This document shows, in pieces, positions 1 to 6,587 of a stretch of 14,399 nucleotides of DNA (its first letter is position 1; each line of letters starts with the position of its first letter). Made by a program: the position numbers and the translations under genes. Origin of the DNA: Kiloniellales bacterium (GTDB lineage Bacteria; Pseudomonadota; Alphaproteobacteria; Kiloniellales; JAKSDN01); contig JAKSDN010001513.1 of assembly GCA_022360075.1 (NCBI GenBank), positions 1 through 14,399 on the forward strand, written 5' to 3'. The notes beneath the pieces are model-generated. The model worked only from the letters and a program-made list of their open reading frames with translations, did not search any database and was not told the DNA's origin.

Positions 1-434
1 TCGTCCGACTCGCCGTGTTCTTCGTGATGCGCGTGGTCGTGCTCCTCTTCGTGCGCTTCGCTCTCCCAGGCACCGCCCTCGCGGCTGCGCAAAAGCTCGA
101 TATCGTCGAGTTCCATCAGCTCGACGAGCTTGGCCTTCGAGGCCAGCGCCTCGAGCGGCTTCTCCAGGAAGGTCTCCAGATCCTCGCCGACCCAGAAGAC
201 CAGCTCCGCAGCCTCGAGCGCGCGGGCCTCCGACGGCCGCAGGCTGTAGCTGTGCGGCGAGCCCGCGCCCTTGACCAGCAGGACCGGCTCCGCCACACCC
301 GCCATGACGCCAGCCACCAGGCTGTGCACCGGCTTGATCGAGGCCACCACCTTGGGCGCGGCTTCTGCGCCGCTTGACAAGACCATGACGGCGAACGCGG
401 TGAGCGTCGCCGAACGCCAGTTTCGGGTTCTCAC
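1..434 (-). CDS. znuA: ZnuA, zinc ABC transporter periplasmic zinc-binding protein (5' part, runs off the window)
   Basis: This is the periplasmic receptor that captures Zn2+ and delivers it to ZnuBC. About 144 codons from the N-terminus are present; the rest lies beyond base 1. Translation begins at a GTG (434-432) preceded by a GGGAGAAG ribosome binding site. The product opens with a signal peptide (MRTRNWRSATL..., hydrophobic to about residue 25, then SGAEAAPKV). The mature start has the family hallmarks: VVASIKPVHSLVAGVM with the first metal-ligand His (KPVHS), then GSPHSYSLRPSEA with the second His, then ELVFWVGEDLETFL. The last visible residues form the acidic His-rich loop typical of ZnuA (HEEEHDHAHHEEHGESD). 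It diverges from zur-znuC-znuB with a Zur-box-like palindrome between them, so zinc repression is expected. Identification is firm; only the C-terminus is missing. Confidence 0.95.
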   Translation of the reverse strand, partial: MRTRNWRSATLTAFAVMVLSSGAEAAPKVVASIKPVHSLVAGVMAGVAEPVLLVKGAGSPHSYSLRPSEARALEAAELVFWVGEDLETFLEKPLEALASKAKLVELMELDDIELLRSREGGAWESEAHEEEHDHAHHEEHGESD

Positions 435-485
435 GTTTCTTCTCCCTCGAGCCAGCAAGCGATCGGGCGCTTGTTTCGTGTTTTC

Positions 486-508
486 AAAATGCAATAGTAT
501 AACGTTTC
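486..508. promoter_or_regulatory. Candidate Zur box in the znuA / zur-znuCB divergent spacer
   Basis: This is an A+T-rich imperfect palindrome in an otherwise G+C-rich spacer, centred on the G at 497. The left arm contains AAAATGCAATA and the right arm TATAACGTTTC; 7 of 11 positions are complementary. From memory it closely fits the alphaproteobacterial Zur operator (GAAATGTTATA mirrored by TATAACATTTC), with the right arm nearly exact. On the minus strand it contains TATACT, a good -10 for znuA, so Zur bound here would block that promoter and could autoregulate zur. No convincing -35 was found for either direction. Confidence 0.75.
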
Positions 509-552
509 AGGCTCGGCGCAAGGGCGGAGTCGAACCCGGTCGAGGAGATGCC

Positions 553-1062
553 ATGACGCCAAAGTCCGAAGGACCGAGCTCCTTTCCGACGGCTCGGCAC
601 AATCACCGGCGCTGCGTGGCCGAGGCCCTGGCCGCGGCCGATGTCCTGTGCCGCGGCCGCGGCGTACGGCTGACGCGGCTCCGGCGCCGCGTACTCGAGC
701 TGGTCTGGGACAGCCACGCACCGGTCGGCGCTTACCAGCTCCTGCGTGAGCTCAGCCGCGAGCGCGAGAAGGCCGCGCCGCCCACCGTCTATCGCGCGCT
801 CGACTTCCTGATGGCGCAAGGCCTGATCCACCGGATCGAGAGCCTCAACGCCTTCGTCGGCTGCATCGACCCGCGCGCGCCGCACGTCGGTCAGTTCCTG
901 ATCTGCGACGACTGCGGCTCGGCGGCGGAGCTGCATGACTTGCGCATCGACCGCGCCATCTCGCGCGCCTCCGCCGAGGCGGACTTCACCGTCGAGCGCT
1001 CGACCGTCGAGGTGCGCGGACTCTGTCCGGATTGTCGCCATGACCAACCTCCCGAGTCCTGA
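553..1062 (+). CDS. zur: Zur, zinc-responsive Fur-family transcriptional repressor
   Basis: A 169-aa Fur-family regulator that represses zinc-uptake genes when loaded with Zn2+. The ATG at 553 is chosen because a GAGGAG ribosome binding site lies at 542-547; the frame is open further upstream but crosses the znuA promoter. The N-terminal winged helix includes RLTRLRRRVLELVWDSHAPVGAYQLL (about residues 39-64) and PPTVYRALDFLMAQGLIHRIES (76-97), the PTVYRAL motif being the Fur DNA-recognition helix. The dimerisation domain carries His111 (APHVGQFLIC) and two CxxC pairs for structural zinc, C118-C121 and C158-C161. Location inside a znu locus supports Zur over Fur. The N-terminus has about 20 extra residues compared with short Fur proteins. 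Its last 23 bases overlap znuC, implying coupled translation. Confidence 0.93.
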   Translation: MTPKSEGPSSFPTARHNHRRCVAEALAAADVLCRGRGVRLTRLRRRVLELVWDSHAPVGAYQLLRELSREREKAAPPTVYRALDFLMAQGLIHRIESLNAFVGCIDPRAPHVGQFLICDDCGSAAELHDLRIDRAISRASAEADFTVERSTVEVRGLCPDCRHDQPPES

Positions 1063-1870
1063 GCGCGCGGACGCCGTCCCGACCCCGGGCGGGGACGGCG
1101 ATGTTCTCGTCGCCCTGTCTGGGATCGGCCATCGCTTCGGCCGGCGCCAGGTTCTGGAAGGGGTCGACCTGTCGGTGCGGCGCGGCGAGCTGGTGACGCT
1201 GATCGGGCCCAACGGCGCGGGCAAGAGCACGTTGGTGCGCATGGTGCTCGGCCTGCTGCGGCCGGCGGCCGGCTCGGTCAGCCTCAGTCCTGGTCTCGAG
1301 ATCGGCTACGTGCCGCAGAAGATCGCCATCGATCCGGTGCTGCCGCTCAACGTGCGCCGCTTCCTGGATCTGCCGCGCCGCCACCCGGACACGGAGGTCG
1401 AGGCGGCCCTGGCCGAGGTCGGGGCCGAGGCCATCGCCGGCCAGCCGATGCAGGCGCTCTCGGGCGGCGAGCTGCAGCGTCTGCTGCTGGCCCGGGCGCT
1501 GCTGCGCCAACCTGATCTGCTGGTGCTCGACGAGCCCTTGCAGAACGTAGACTTCAGCGGCCAGGTCGAGCTCTCGCGGCTGATCGAGCGGGTGCGGCGC
1601 GAGCGCGGCTGCGGCATCCTCATGGTCTCCCACGACCTGCACCTGGTGATGGCGGGGACCAACCGAGTCGTCTGCCTGAACCGCCATGTCTGCTGCTCGG
1701 GCGCGCCCGAGGCGGTCAGCCGGCACCCGGCCTATCTCGCGCTGTTCGGCCACAAGGCGGCGGAGAGCTTCGCCGTCTACACCCACGCGCACGACCACGA
1801 CCACGATCTCACCGGCAAGGTGGTCGAGCTTGCCGAACGCGATGCGACGACGCGCGACCGCGATGCCTGA
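1040..1870 (+). CDS. znuC: ZnuC, ATPase subunit of the zinc ABC transporter
   Basis: A 276-aa cytoplasmic ATP-binding subunit that powers zinc import through ZnuB. The ABC motifs are all present and in order: Walker A GPNGAGKST (56-64), Q-loop around VPQK (91-94), signature LSGGELQ (140-146), Walker B LLVLDEP (160-166) and the switch His in VSHD (196-199). The C-terminus has a His/Asp stretch (HAHDHDHD, about 249-256), a common ZnuC tail that may bind zinc. The ATG at 1040 lies inside zur in another frame; the frame extends upstream to 935, but that part is only the shadow of zur, and the ABC fold needs nothing before 1040. No strong ribosome binding site is visible, so translation is probably coupled to zur. 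It overlaps znuB by 8 bases. Confidence 0.95.
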   Translation: MTNLPSPERADAVPTPGGDGDVLVALSGIGHRFGRRQVLEGVDLSVRRGELVTLIGPNGAGKSTLVRMVLGLLRPAAGSVSLSPGLEIGYVPQKIAIDPVLPLNVRRFLDLPRRHPDTEVEAALAEVGAEAIAGQPMQALSGGELQRLLLARALLRQPDLLVLDEPLQNVDFSGQVELSRLIERVRRERGCGILMVSHDLHLVMAGTNRVVCLNRHVCCSGAPEAVSRHPAYLALFGHKAAESFAVYTHAHDHDHDLTGKVVELAERDATTRDRDA

Positions 1871-2660
1871 TTTCCTGTTGCGCGCCTTCCTCGGTGGCCT
1901 CGGCGTCGTGCTGGTGGCGGGGCCGCTCGGCTGTTTCATCGTTTGGCGGCGGATGGCCTACTTCGGCGATTCGCTCGCCCATAGCGCGCTGCTCGGCATC
2001 GCGCTCGGCTTCCTGCTCGGGATCAATGTGACCGTCGGCATCGCGGCGGCTGCGATCACCATGGCCTTGCTGCTGGTCCTGCTGCAGCAGCAGCGCCAGC
2101 TCGCCAGCGACACGCTGCTCGGCCTTTTGTCCCATTCGGGCCTCGCGCTCGGCCTCGTGGTGCTGAGCTTCTTCGAGAGCCTGCGCGTCGATCTCCTCTC
2201 CTACCTCTTTGGCGACGTCCTCGCGGTAACCTATAGCGACCTGCTTTGGATCTATGGCGGCGGGCTCGTGGCGCTCTTCGTCCTGGCAGCGATCTGGCGG
2301 CCGCTGCTGTTCACGACGCTGAACGAGGAGCTGGCCCGCGCCGAGGGCGTGCCGGTCACCGCCGTCCGCCTGGCCCTGATGCTGGTCATCGCCCTGGTGA
2401 TCGCCGTCGCCATGAAGGTCGTCGGCATCCTCCTGATCACTTCGCTCCTGATCATTCCGGCGGCGACCGCCCGCCGCTTCGCCGAGACACCCGAGCGAAT
2501 GGCCGCGATCGCCGTGGTGATCGGCGCGCTCGCGCTGGCCGGCGGCCTGCTCGGCTCGTTGCAGTGGGACACGCCGTCAGGACCCTCGGTCGTGGTCGCG
2601 GCGATGCTGCTATTCGCGGCGAGTGTTGTGGTGGGTGCGTTTCGTTCCAGGTTCGCGTGA
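1863..2660 (+). CDS. znuB: ZnuB, membrane permease of the zinc ABC transporter
   Basis: A 265-aa integral inner-membrane protein forming the zinc channel with ZnuC. The sequence is almost entirely hydrophobic, with about seven to eight predicted helices. It carries the ABC-3 family landmark after the first helix, WRRMAYFGDSLAHSALLGIA (about residues 28-47), and the later cytoplasmic loop and helix AMKVVGILLITSLLIIPAA (about 192-210). The ATG at 1863 starts 8 bases before the znuC stop, so translation is coupled; the frame is open upstream to 1686 but that portion is out-of-frame znuC and reads as low-complexity Arg/Thr. Length is normal for the family. It is the last gene of the zur-znuC-znuB unit and is followed by a gene-free region with a large inverted repeat. 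Confidence 0.95.
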   Translation: MPDFLLRAFLGGLGVVLVAGPLGCFIVWRRMAYFGDSLAHSALLGIALGFLLGINVTVGIAAAAITMALLLVLLQQQRQLASDTLLGLLSHSGLALGLVVLSFFESLRVDLLSYLFGDVLAVTYSDLLWIYGGGLVALFVLAAIWRPLLFTTLNEELARAEGVPVTAVRLALMLVIALVIAVAMKVVGILLITSLLIIPAATARRFAETPERMAAIAVVIGALALAGGLLGSLQWDTPSGPSVVVAAMLLFAASVVVGAFRSRFA

Positions 2661-2720
2661 GGTTTGGGAAAGTTGCTTGAGAGCGCTTACCGGGATCCGT
2701 CAAGCTGTTCGATTGGCTGG

Positions 2721-2857
2721 ATGACCGCAGTGCGTCCTTCGAGACGCCCGCTCGCGCGGGCTCCTCAGGATGAGGATTTTTCTTCGTGCCACCAAGGATT
2801 TACCTCGTCCTGAGGAGCGCCCGCTAGGGCGCGTCTCGAAGGACGCACTGCGGTCAT
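2721..2857. repeat. Large inverted repeat (55-nt arms, 27-nt spacer) between znuB and the VWA operon
   Basis: The left arm is 2721-2775 and the right arm 2803-2857. The first 27 bases of the left arm (starting ATGACCGCAGTGCG) match the reverse complement of the right arm exactly; the remainder (GCTCCTCAGG core) matches with a few changes. The internal core (GTCCTTCGAGACGC ... GGCTCCTCAGGATGAGG) resembles the abundant palindromic extragenic element seen in many alphaproteobacterial genomes, here as two facing copies. It sits at the 3' ends of two convergent operons, so it may act as a bidirectional terminator or mRNA stabiliser. The rest of 2661-2896 shows nothing codable. Confidence 0.85.
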
Positions 2858-2896
2858 GCAGCCAAACCGAAGTTTCCTCGTAGCGATCAGACTCAC

Positions 2897-3871
2897 CTAA
2901 CCGTCCAGCACGGACAGCAGCACCGACTCCATCATTTGGCCCTGGTGATCGTTGAACTCGCCGAGCCCGGCGTCGGCGAGGGCGGCGAAGAACTCGCGGT
3001 CGCCGCTGCCGAAGCGGCGGAAGGACTCCGTCGGAACGAATAGGCTCGAAATCGTACGGCGCGGACCGCTCGCGGCGAAGCGCTGGGCCAGGATCAGGGC
3101 TTCGCGCTGCACCGGGGTGTGGGCGGCGGCATCGCCGATCACGATGATGGCCTGCTTCGCGCCGCGCCTGAGCGGCATGTCGAGCGCGCGGCGCAGGCCG
3201 TCGTAGAGCGCCTCCTGCGGCGTGCGACCGCCCTGGCGCGCGGCGCGCAGGGAGTCGACGAAAGCCTGCACCTCGGCCGCACGCCGGGCGGTCGGGGTCG
3301 GCGGCAGGATGCGCAGCAGCTCGCCGCGCAGGTCGTGGTCGCGGTAGGCGACGACGCCCACGCGCAGGGAGGGCACCAGGCGCTCGAGCACGGCGATGAT
3401 GCCGGCCATGGAGAAGGAAAGCTCCTGCAGCACGAAGGTCATGCTCGCCGTCGTGTCGATGACGAAGACGATGTCCAGCTCCTTGATCACCCGCTGCTGC
3501 ACGATCGCCTGCATCTCGGCGATCTTGCGCTGATGATCGGCGGCTTCGCCGTCCGCTTCCTGGATCTCGTTCTCGAGGCTGGTGGCGGCCGCCGACTCCT
3601 CCGCGGCGGCACGCTTGATGCGCTCGGCCTGGGCCTTGAGCTCGGCGGCGGCGCGGGCCTCGGCGTCGGCCGAGCGTGCGATATCTTCGGCCTGGGCGCG
3701 CAGTTCCTCGGTCGCCACGCGCACGTCGTCGATCTGCGCGTTGGCGTCGAAGCTGCGCCGGTAGTAGGGCATCAGGATGACGACGAGGAGCACGAAGGCG
3801 CCGGTCGCCATGGCCAGCACGTCGAGCGCCGAGAGCGAGAAGATCGACAGCTCGCGACTGCGCCGTTTCAT
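2897..3871 (-). CDS. Membrane-anchored VWA-domain protein with MotB/ExbD-like N-terminal helix (copy 1)
   Basis: A 324-aa protein. The N-terminus is basic (MKRRSRELS), then one transmembrane helix (about 11-36) containing FSLSALDVLAMATGAF, with Asp17 where MotB, ExbD and ZorB carry their proton-coupling Asp. Residues about 42-128 form an Ala/Glu/Arg-rich coiled coil. A VWA domain follows (about 131-324): ELDIVFVIDTTASM supplies a metal-site motif D139-x-T141-x-S143 (Thr replacing the usual first Ser), GGRTPQEAL a Thr217, and VIGDAAAH Asp247. By the positive-inside rule the VWA domain is periplasmic. It ends GQMMESVLLSVLDG, almost the same as the other VWA protein of the operon, so they are paralogues. 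A GGGAGG ribosome binding site precedes the ATG. It is the last gene of the operon. The fold call is secure; the stator-like role is inferred from the helix and the neighbouring channel gene. Confidence 0.88.
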   Translation of the reverse strand: MKRRSRELSIFSLSALDVLAMATGAFVLLVVILMPYYRRSFDANAQIDDVRVATEELRAQAEDIARSADAEARAAAELKAQAERIKRAAAEESAAATSLENEIQEADGEAADHQRKIAEMQAIVQQRVIKELDIVFVIDTTASMTFVLQELSFSMAGIIAVLERLVPSLRVGVVAYRDHDLRGELLRILPPTPTARRAAEVQAFVDSLRAARQGGRTPQEALYDGLRRALDMPLRRGAKQAIIVIGDAAAHTPVQREALILAQRFAASGPRRTISSLFVPTESFRRFGSGDREFFAALADAGLGEFNDHQGQMMESVLLSVLDG

Positions 3872-3892
3872 GAGCGCGCGCCTCCCGGCCGC

Positions 3893-4285
3893 TCAGCCCG
3901 CGCCGGCCGGGCCGAGCCGCGCGGCGGTCAGGACCACGCGTCCGAGCGTGAGAATCTGACCATCGTGCAGCAAGACCGGATCGAAGGGGCCGAGCGCCTC
4001 GCCGTCGAGGTAGGTGCCGTTCAGGGAGTTGACGTCCTCGATGAAGATGCCGCCTGCCGATCGGCCGAGACGGAAGTGACGGCGGGAGACGCTGGAATCC
4101 TCGATGACGCGGTGACAGAGCAGGGGATGGCGGCCGATGGTCACGCCGAGATAGGTCCGCGCGAGCTCGGTCTCGCCGACCAGGATGCGCACGGGACGGC
4201 CGACGCCGTCGTGACCCTCGAAGCGCCAGCCGTCTTCGAGCTCGCCGCTGGGATCGCGAAAGGGATCGGGCGCAGGAACGGCCAT
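3893..4285 (-). CDS. FHA-domain protein (phospho-threonine-binding module), copy 2
   Basis: A 130-aa cytoplasmic protein, no signal peptide or transmembrane helix, consisting of little more than one forkhead-associated domain. All canonical phospho-Thr contacts are present: GRHPLL (G51, R52), SSVSRRH (S65 to H70) and DVNSLNGTYLDG (N86, N89, G90), followed by LHDGQILTLGRVVL as the closing strands. About 30 residues precede the domain. The protein is therefore expected to bind a phospho-threonine peptide, most simply one made by the kinase encoded upstream. It lies between two VWA genes: 11 bases after copy 2 of the VWA gene (whose stop codon sits within the GAGGAGGC ribosome binding site used here) and 21 bases before copy 1. 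The domain is certain; the ligand is inferred. Confidence 0.9.
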   Translation of the reverse strand: MAVPAPDPFRDPSGELEDGWRFEGHDGVGRPVRILVGETELARTYLGVTIGRHPLLCHRVIEDSSVSRRHFRLGRSAGGIFIEDVNSLNGTYLDGEALGPFDPVLLHDGQILTLGRVVLTAARLGPAGAG

Positions 4286-4296
4286 GGCTTGCCTCC

Positions 4297-5289
4297 TCAG
4301 CCGCCGCGCCGCGCGGCGCGCGGATTGGGGTCGAGCACGGACAGGAGAATGCTCTCCATGATCTTGCCGCGATGGGTCACGAAGTCGCCGGCACCCGCGC
4401 GTGCGACGCGCTCGTAGAAGGCCCGGCCCTGCTTACGGCTGCCGGTGAAGATCGCCGAGACCCGGGCCGGCGGCGCGCTCTCCGGCCGGCCGTGGGTGAA
4501 GGTCGCGATCATGTCCAGCACCGGTCCCACGTTCTGGTCCTGCTCGGGCGCGTCGCCGATCAGCACGATGCGCGACTGCACGCCCGGCCGCCAGGGCATC
4601 TGGATCGCCTTCTGCAGAGCCTGGCCGACCGGCTCCGGGTAATCGTCGCCGCCGCCGGCCGCCAGGCTCTCGACGAAGGCCTGGATCCGGCCGAGGTTAG
4701 GCCCGGTCATGGGCTCGAGCTGGAAGACCTTGGCCAGGTACTCGTCGCCGCGGTCCTTGAAGGCGACGAAGCCGACGCTGAGGCTTGGCGCCAGGCGGTG
4801 CAGCACGCGCACGATGCCGAGCAGGTTGTGCTGCACGTCGCGGATCTCGTCGCGCATGCTGCCGGTGGCGTCCATGACGAAGACCAGATCGAGGTCGTCG
4901 ATGAAGAGCGTCGACATTTCCTCTTCGAGCGCGCCTTTCTCCTGCTCCGTCTGATCGGCGCGGCTGGCGGCCTGGAGCAGCGCGTCCTCGGCTTGCGACT
5001 TGGAGGAGCGGGCCTCCTGCAACTCGTCCACGGCCTGTTGCCGCAGCGCCTCGGCCTCGGCACGGGCCTCCGCGGCCTCGAGCGCGATCTGTTGCGCCTG
5101 GGTCAAGGCCATGCCTGCGGCCTCGCGCTCGGCCTCGGCACCGGCCAGGTCTTCCTCGATCGAGGGCTGCTTCAGATAGAAAGGAAAGAGGAAGATCGCG
5201 ACCAGGATGAAGACGCCGAGCGCCGAGGCGAAGAGGTCCAAGGCCGAGATGCTCAGCACATCGAGGTTGCGCTTCGGCCGCAGGCGCAT
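4297..5289 (-). CDS. Membrane-anchored VWA-domain protein with MotB/ExbD-like N-terminal helix (copy 2)
   Basis: A 330-aa paralogue of the VWA protein at the operon's end. It starts MRLRPKRNLDVL, then a transmembrane helix (about 13-38) with SISALDLFASALGVF carrying Asp18 at the position expected for a stator-type proton carrier. Residues about 43-128 are a long Ala/Glu/Gln coiled coil. The VWA domain (about 132-320) has DLDLVFVMDATGSM with D140-x-T142-x-S144, GGGDDYPEPV at the third metal-site segment (no Thr, unlike copy 1) and LIGDAPEQD with Asp246. It ends GKIMESILLSVLD. The gene starts only 6 bases after the stop of the MotA/ExbB-like gene, which is the usual linkage of the two halves of an ion-driven stator. 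The ribosome binding site is weak, so translational coupling is likely. The VWA fold is secure; partnership with the channel is inferred from helix sequence and linkage. Confidence 0.88.
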   Translation of the reverse strand: MRLRPKRNLDVLSISALDLFASALGVFILVAIFLFPFYLKQPSIEEDLAGAEAEREAAGMALTQAQQIALEAAEARAEAEALRQQAVDELQEARSSKSQAEDALLQAASRADQTEQEKGALEEEMSTLFIDDLDLVFVMDATGSMRDEIRDVQHNLLGIVRVLHRLAPSLSVGFVAFKDRGDEYLAKVFQLEPMTGPNLGRIQAFVESLAAGGGDDYPEPVGQALQKAIQMPWRPGVQSRIVLIGDAPEQDQNVGPVLDMIATFTHGRPESAPPARVSAIFTGSRKQGRAFYERVARAGAGDFVTHRGKIMESILLSVLDPNPRAARRGG

Positions 5290-5295
5290 CGCCGC

Positions 5296-6111
5296 TCAGT
5301 CCTCGTAGAGCCGGTTGATCAGGTTGTCGAGGCAGTACTGCCCCGCCTCGTTGAGCGCGCCTTCCTCCTTGGCCTGGACGACGTGCTGCAGCAGCACGAG
5401 GACGGCGGACATCACCAGGGCCAGCAGCGTGGTGTTGAAGGCGACGGCGAGGCGCTTGGTGAGCTCGGCCAGCAGGGCGGGGTCCTGCACGTCGACCGAG
5501 CCGGCATAGGCGAGCGCGAGGGAGATGCCGATCACCGTGCCGATGAAGCCGAGCGTCGGGATCACCCAGACGACGTAGCGGATCACGCTGTAGCGCAGGT
5601 CGATCTCGTGCAAACAAAGATCGAGGCTCGAGTTCAGCAGCGCGTTGGCCTGATCGATCGAGCGGCTGGTCTGGAACTGCAGGATGATGCGCTGGATCAG
5701 GCGCGGCAGGAAGCGGCCGTAGGCCTTGGCGCCGGGCACCGAGGACTGCCGGGCGGCGGCATAGATGCGGCGCAGCTCGGGGCCTTGCAGGATCGTGCGC
5801 TCGTCTTCCGGCAGATAACCGCTGCGGAGCTGCTGGCGCTCGGCCATGGCCTCGCGCGTGCGCACGATCAGCTCGCCGAAGCCAAGCGCGAAGACCAGCC
5901 ACATCAGGTTCTGCACCGTGAAGGGGTAGGTCTCGCGGTTGCGGTCCAGGAGCACGACCGCAATCCAGTCCGGCAGATAGAGCTCCATCGCGTGGATCGC
6001 ACCGACCGCGCCGGCAAGGCAGGCGAGCAGGATCACCGGGTGGGAGAAGATCCGCCGCACCGGCCCCCTGACCTCGACGCTTTCCTGATCGCCGTTGAAG
6101 GTCGCGTCCAT
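5296..6111 (-). CDS. MotA/TolQ/ExbB-family proton channel protein
   Basis: A 271-aa inner-membrane protein with about four hydrophobic helices: about 23-42 (VILLACLAGAVGAI), 63-84 (NLMWLVFALGFGELIV), 178-203 and 221-246. The third helix has the family signature WVIPTLGFIGTVIGISLAL, where Pro185 and Thr192 match conserved TolQ/ExbB positions; the fourth (LAVAFNTTLLALVMSAVLVL) supplies the polar Thr pair that lines the ion path in this family. A cytoplasmic domain of about 90 residues separates helices 2 and 3. Family members form the ring through which protons or sodium drive partners such as ExbD, TolR, MotB or ZorB. Here no such gene is present in standard form; the immediately downstream VWA protein carries the matching Asp-containing helix. 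A GGAGCGAGG ribosome binding site precedes the ATG. TolQ and MotA proper are less likely, because tolR, tolA and motB are absent. Confidence 0.88.
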   Translation of the reverse strand: MDATFNGDQESVEVRGPVRRIFSHPVILLACLAGAVGAIHAMELYLPDWIAVVLLDRNRETYPFTVQNLMWLVFALGFGELIVRTREAMAERQQLRSGYLPEDERTILQGPELRRIYAAARQSSVPGAKAYGRFLPRLIQRIILQFQTSRSIDQANALLNSSLDLCLHEIDLRYSVIRYVVWVIPTLGFIGTVIGISLALAYAGSVDVQDPALLAELTKRLAVAFNTTLLALVMSAVLVLLQHVVQAKEEGALNEAGQYCLDNLINRLYED

Positions 6112-6141
6112 CCTCGCTCCGTTTTGCTTCTCGAAGGACCG

Positions 6142-6549
6142 CTAAAGCCGCTTGGGCACGACTTCGCCGGTCACCGGATCGCGCTCGACGCGGCCCCGCG
6201 GCTTCTCCGCGCCGCTTTCGCGCGGCGTATCCGGACGCCAGCGGCCGGGCTCGCCGTTACCGCCGGCCAGGCTCATCTGCCCCAACAGGCCGCGCAGCGT
6301 GCAGCGGTGATTGCCGAAGCGCAGCAGCGCGTCCGGCCCGACGAAAGCCTGGCGCAAATCGTCCCATTGCTCCGCCTCGTCGTCGCCTGTCGCGGCGCGA
6401 CGCTGCCAGGTGCCGCCCTTGCTACCGCAGTCGGTAACATAAAAGCGGTTGTCGTCGGTGACGACGACCTCGGCATGCCGGCCCGCCACCGAGCCGTCGG
6501 CCAGCACGATGTCGGCGTAGGGGCTGCGGCCAATCACGTAGCTTCGCAA
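6142..6549 (-). CDS. FHA-domain protein with a divergent phospho-peptide loop, copy 1
   Basis: A 135-aa cytoplasmic protein. It appears to start at TTG (6549-6547): the frame has no ATG or GTG between the kinase stop and here, and an AGAGGA ribosome binding site lies 9 bases upstream. The FHA domain begins almost at residue 1 (RSYVIGRSPYADIVL, with G7, R8, S9), continues through SVAGRHAEV (S20, R24, H25) and then DCGSKGGTW, where the usual Asn of the N-G-T motif is Gly. The domain ends around LRFGNHRCTLRGL (about 97). The last 40 residues are Pro/Gly/Arg-rich and end GEVVPKRL. Because one phospho-peptide contact is changed, its binding may be weaker or altered compared with the other FHA protein. 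It lies between the kinase (38 bases upstream) and the channel gene (30 bases downstream). Confidence 0.85.
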   Translation of the reverse strand: MRSYVIGRSPYADIVLADGSVAGRHAEVVVTDDNRFYVTDCGSKGGTWQRRAATGDDEAEQWDDLRQAFVGPDALLRFGNHRCTLRGLLGQMSLAGGNGEPGRWRPDTPRESGAEKPRGRVERDPVTGEVVPKRL

Positions 6550-6587
6550 ATCCTGGTGTCCTCTCGTGATAGTGGGTACTAGGGGTC

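Noticed and set aside
2721..2857. Insertion sequence
   Set aside because: The inverted arms enclose only 27 bases and no transposase; no flanking target duplication was evident.
3119..4417. Plus-strand open frame of 432 codons opposite the VWA and FHA genes
   Set aside because: Same reason: low-complexity His/Gly/Glu translation, no start signal, crosses three well-supported minus-strand genes.
4372..6582. Very long plus-strand open frame (736 codons) opposite the VWA/channel/FHA genes
   Set aside because: It is an antisense shadow caused by high G+C: composition is dominated by Arg, Gly, Ala, Asp and His with no domain, while the minus-strand genes have clear folds and ribosome binding sites.
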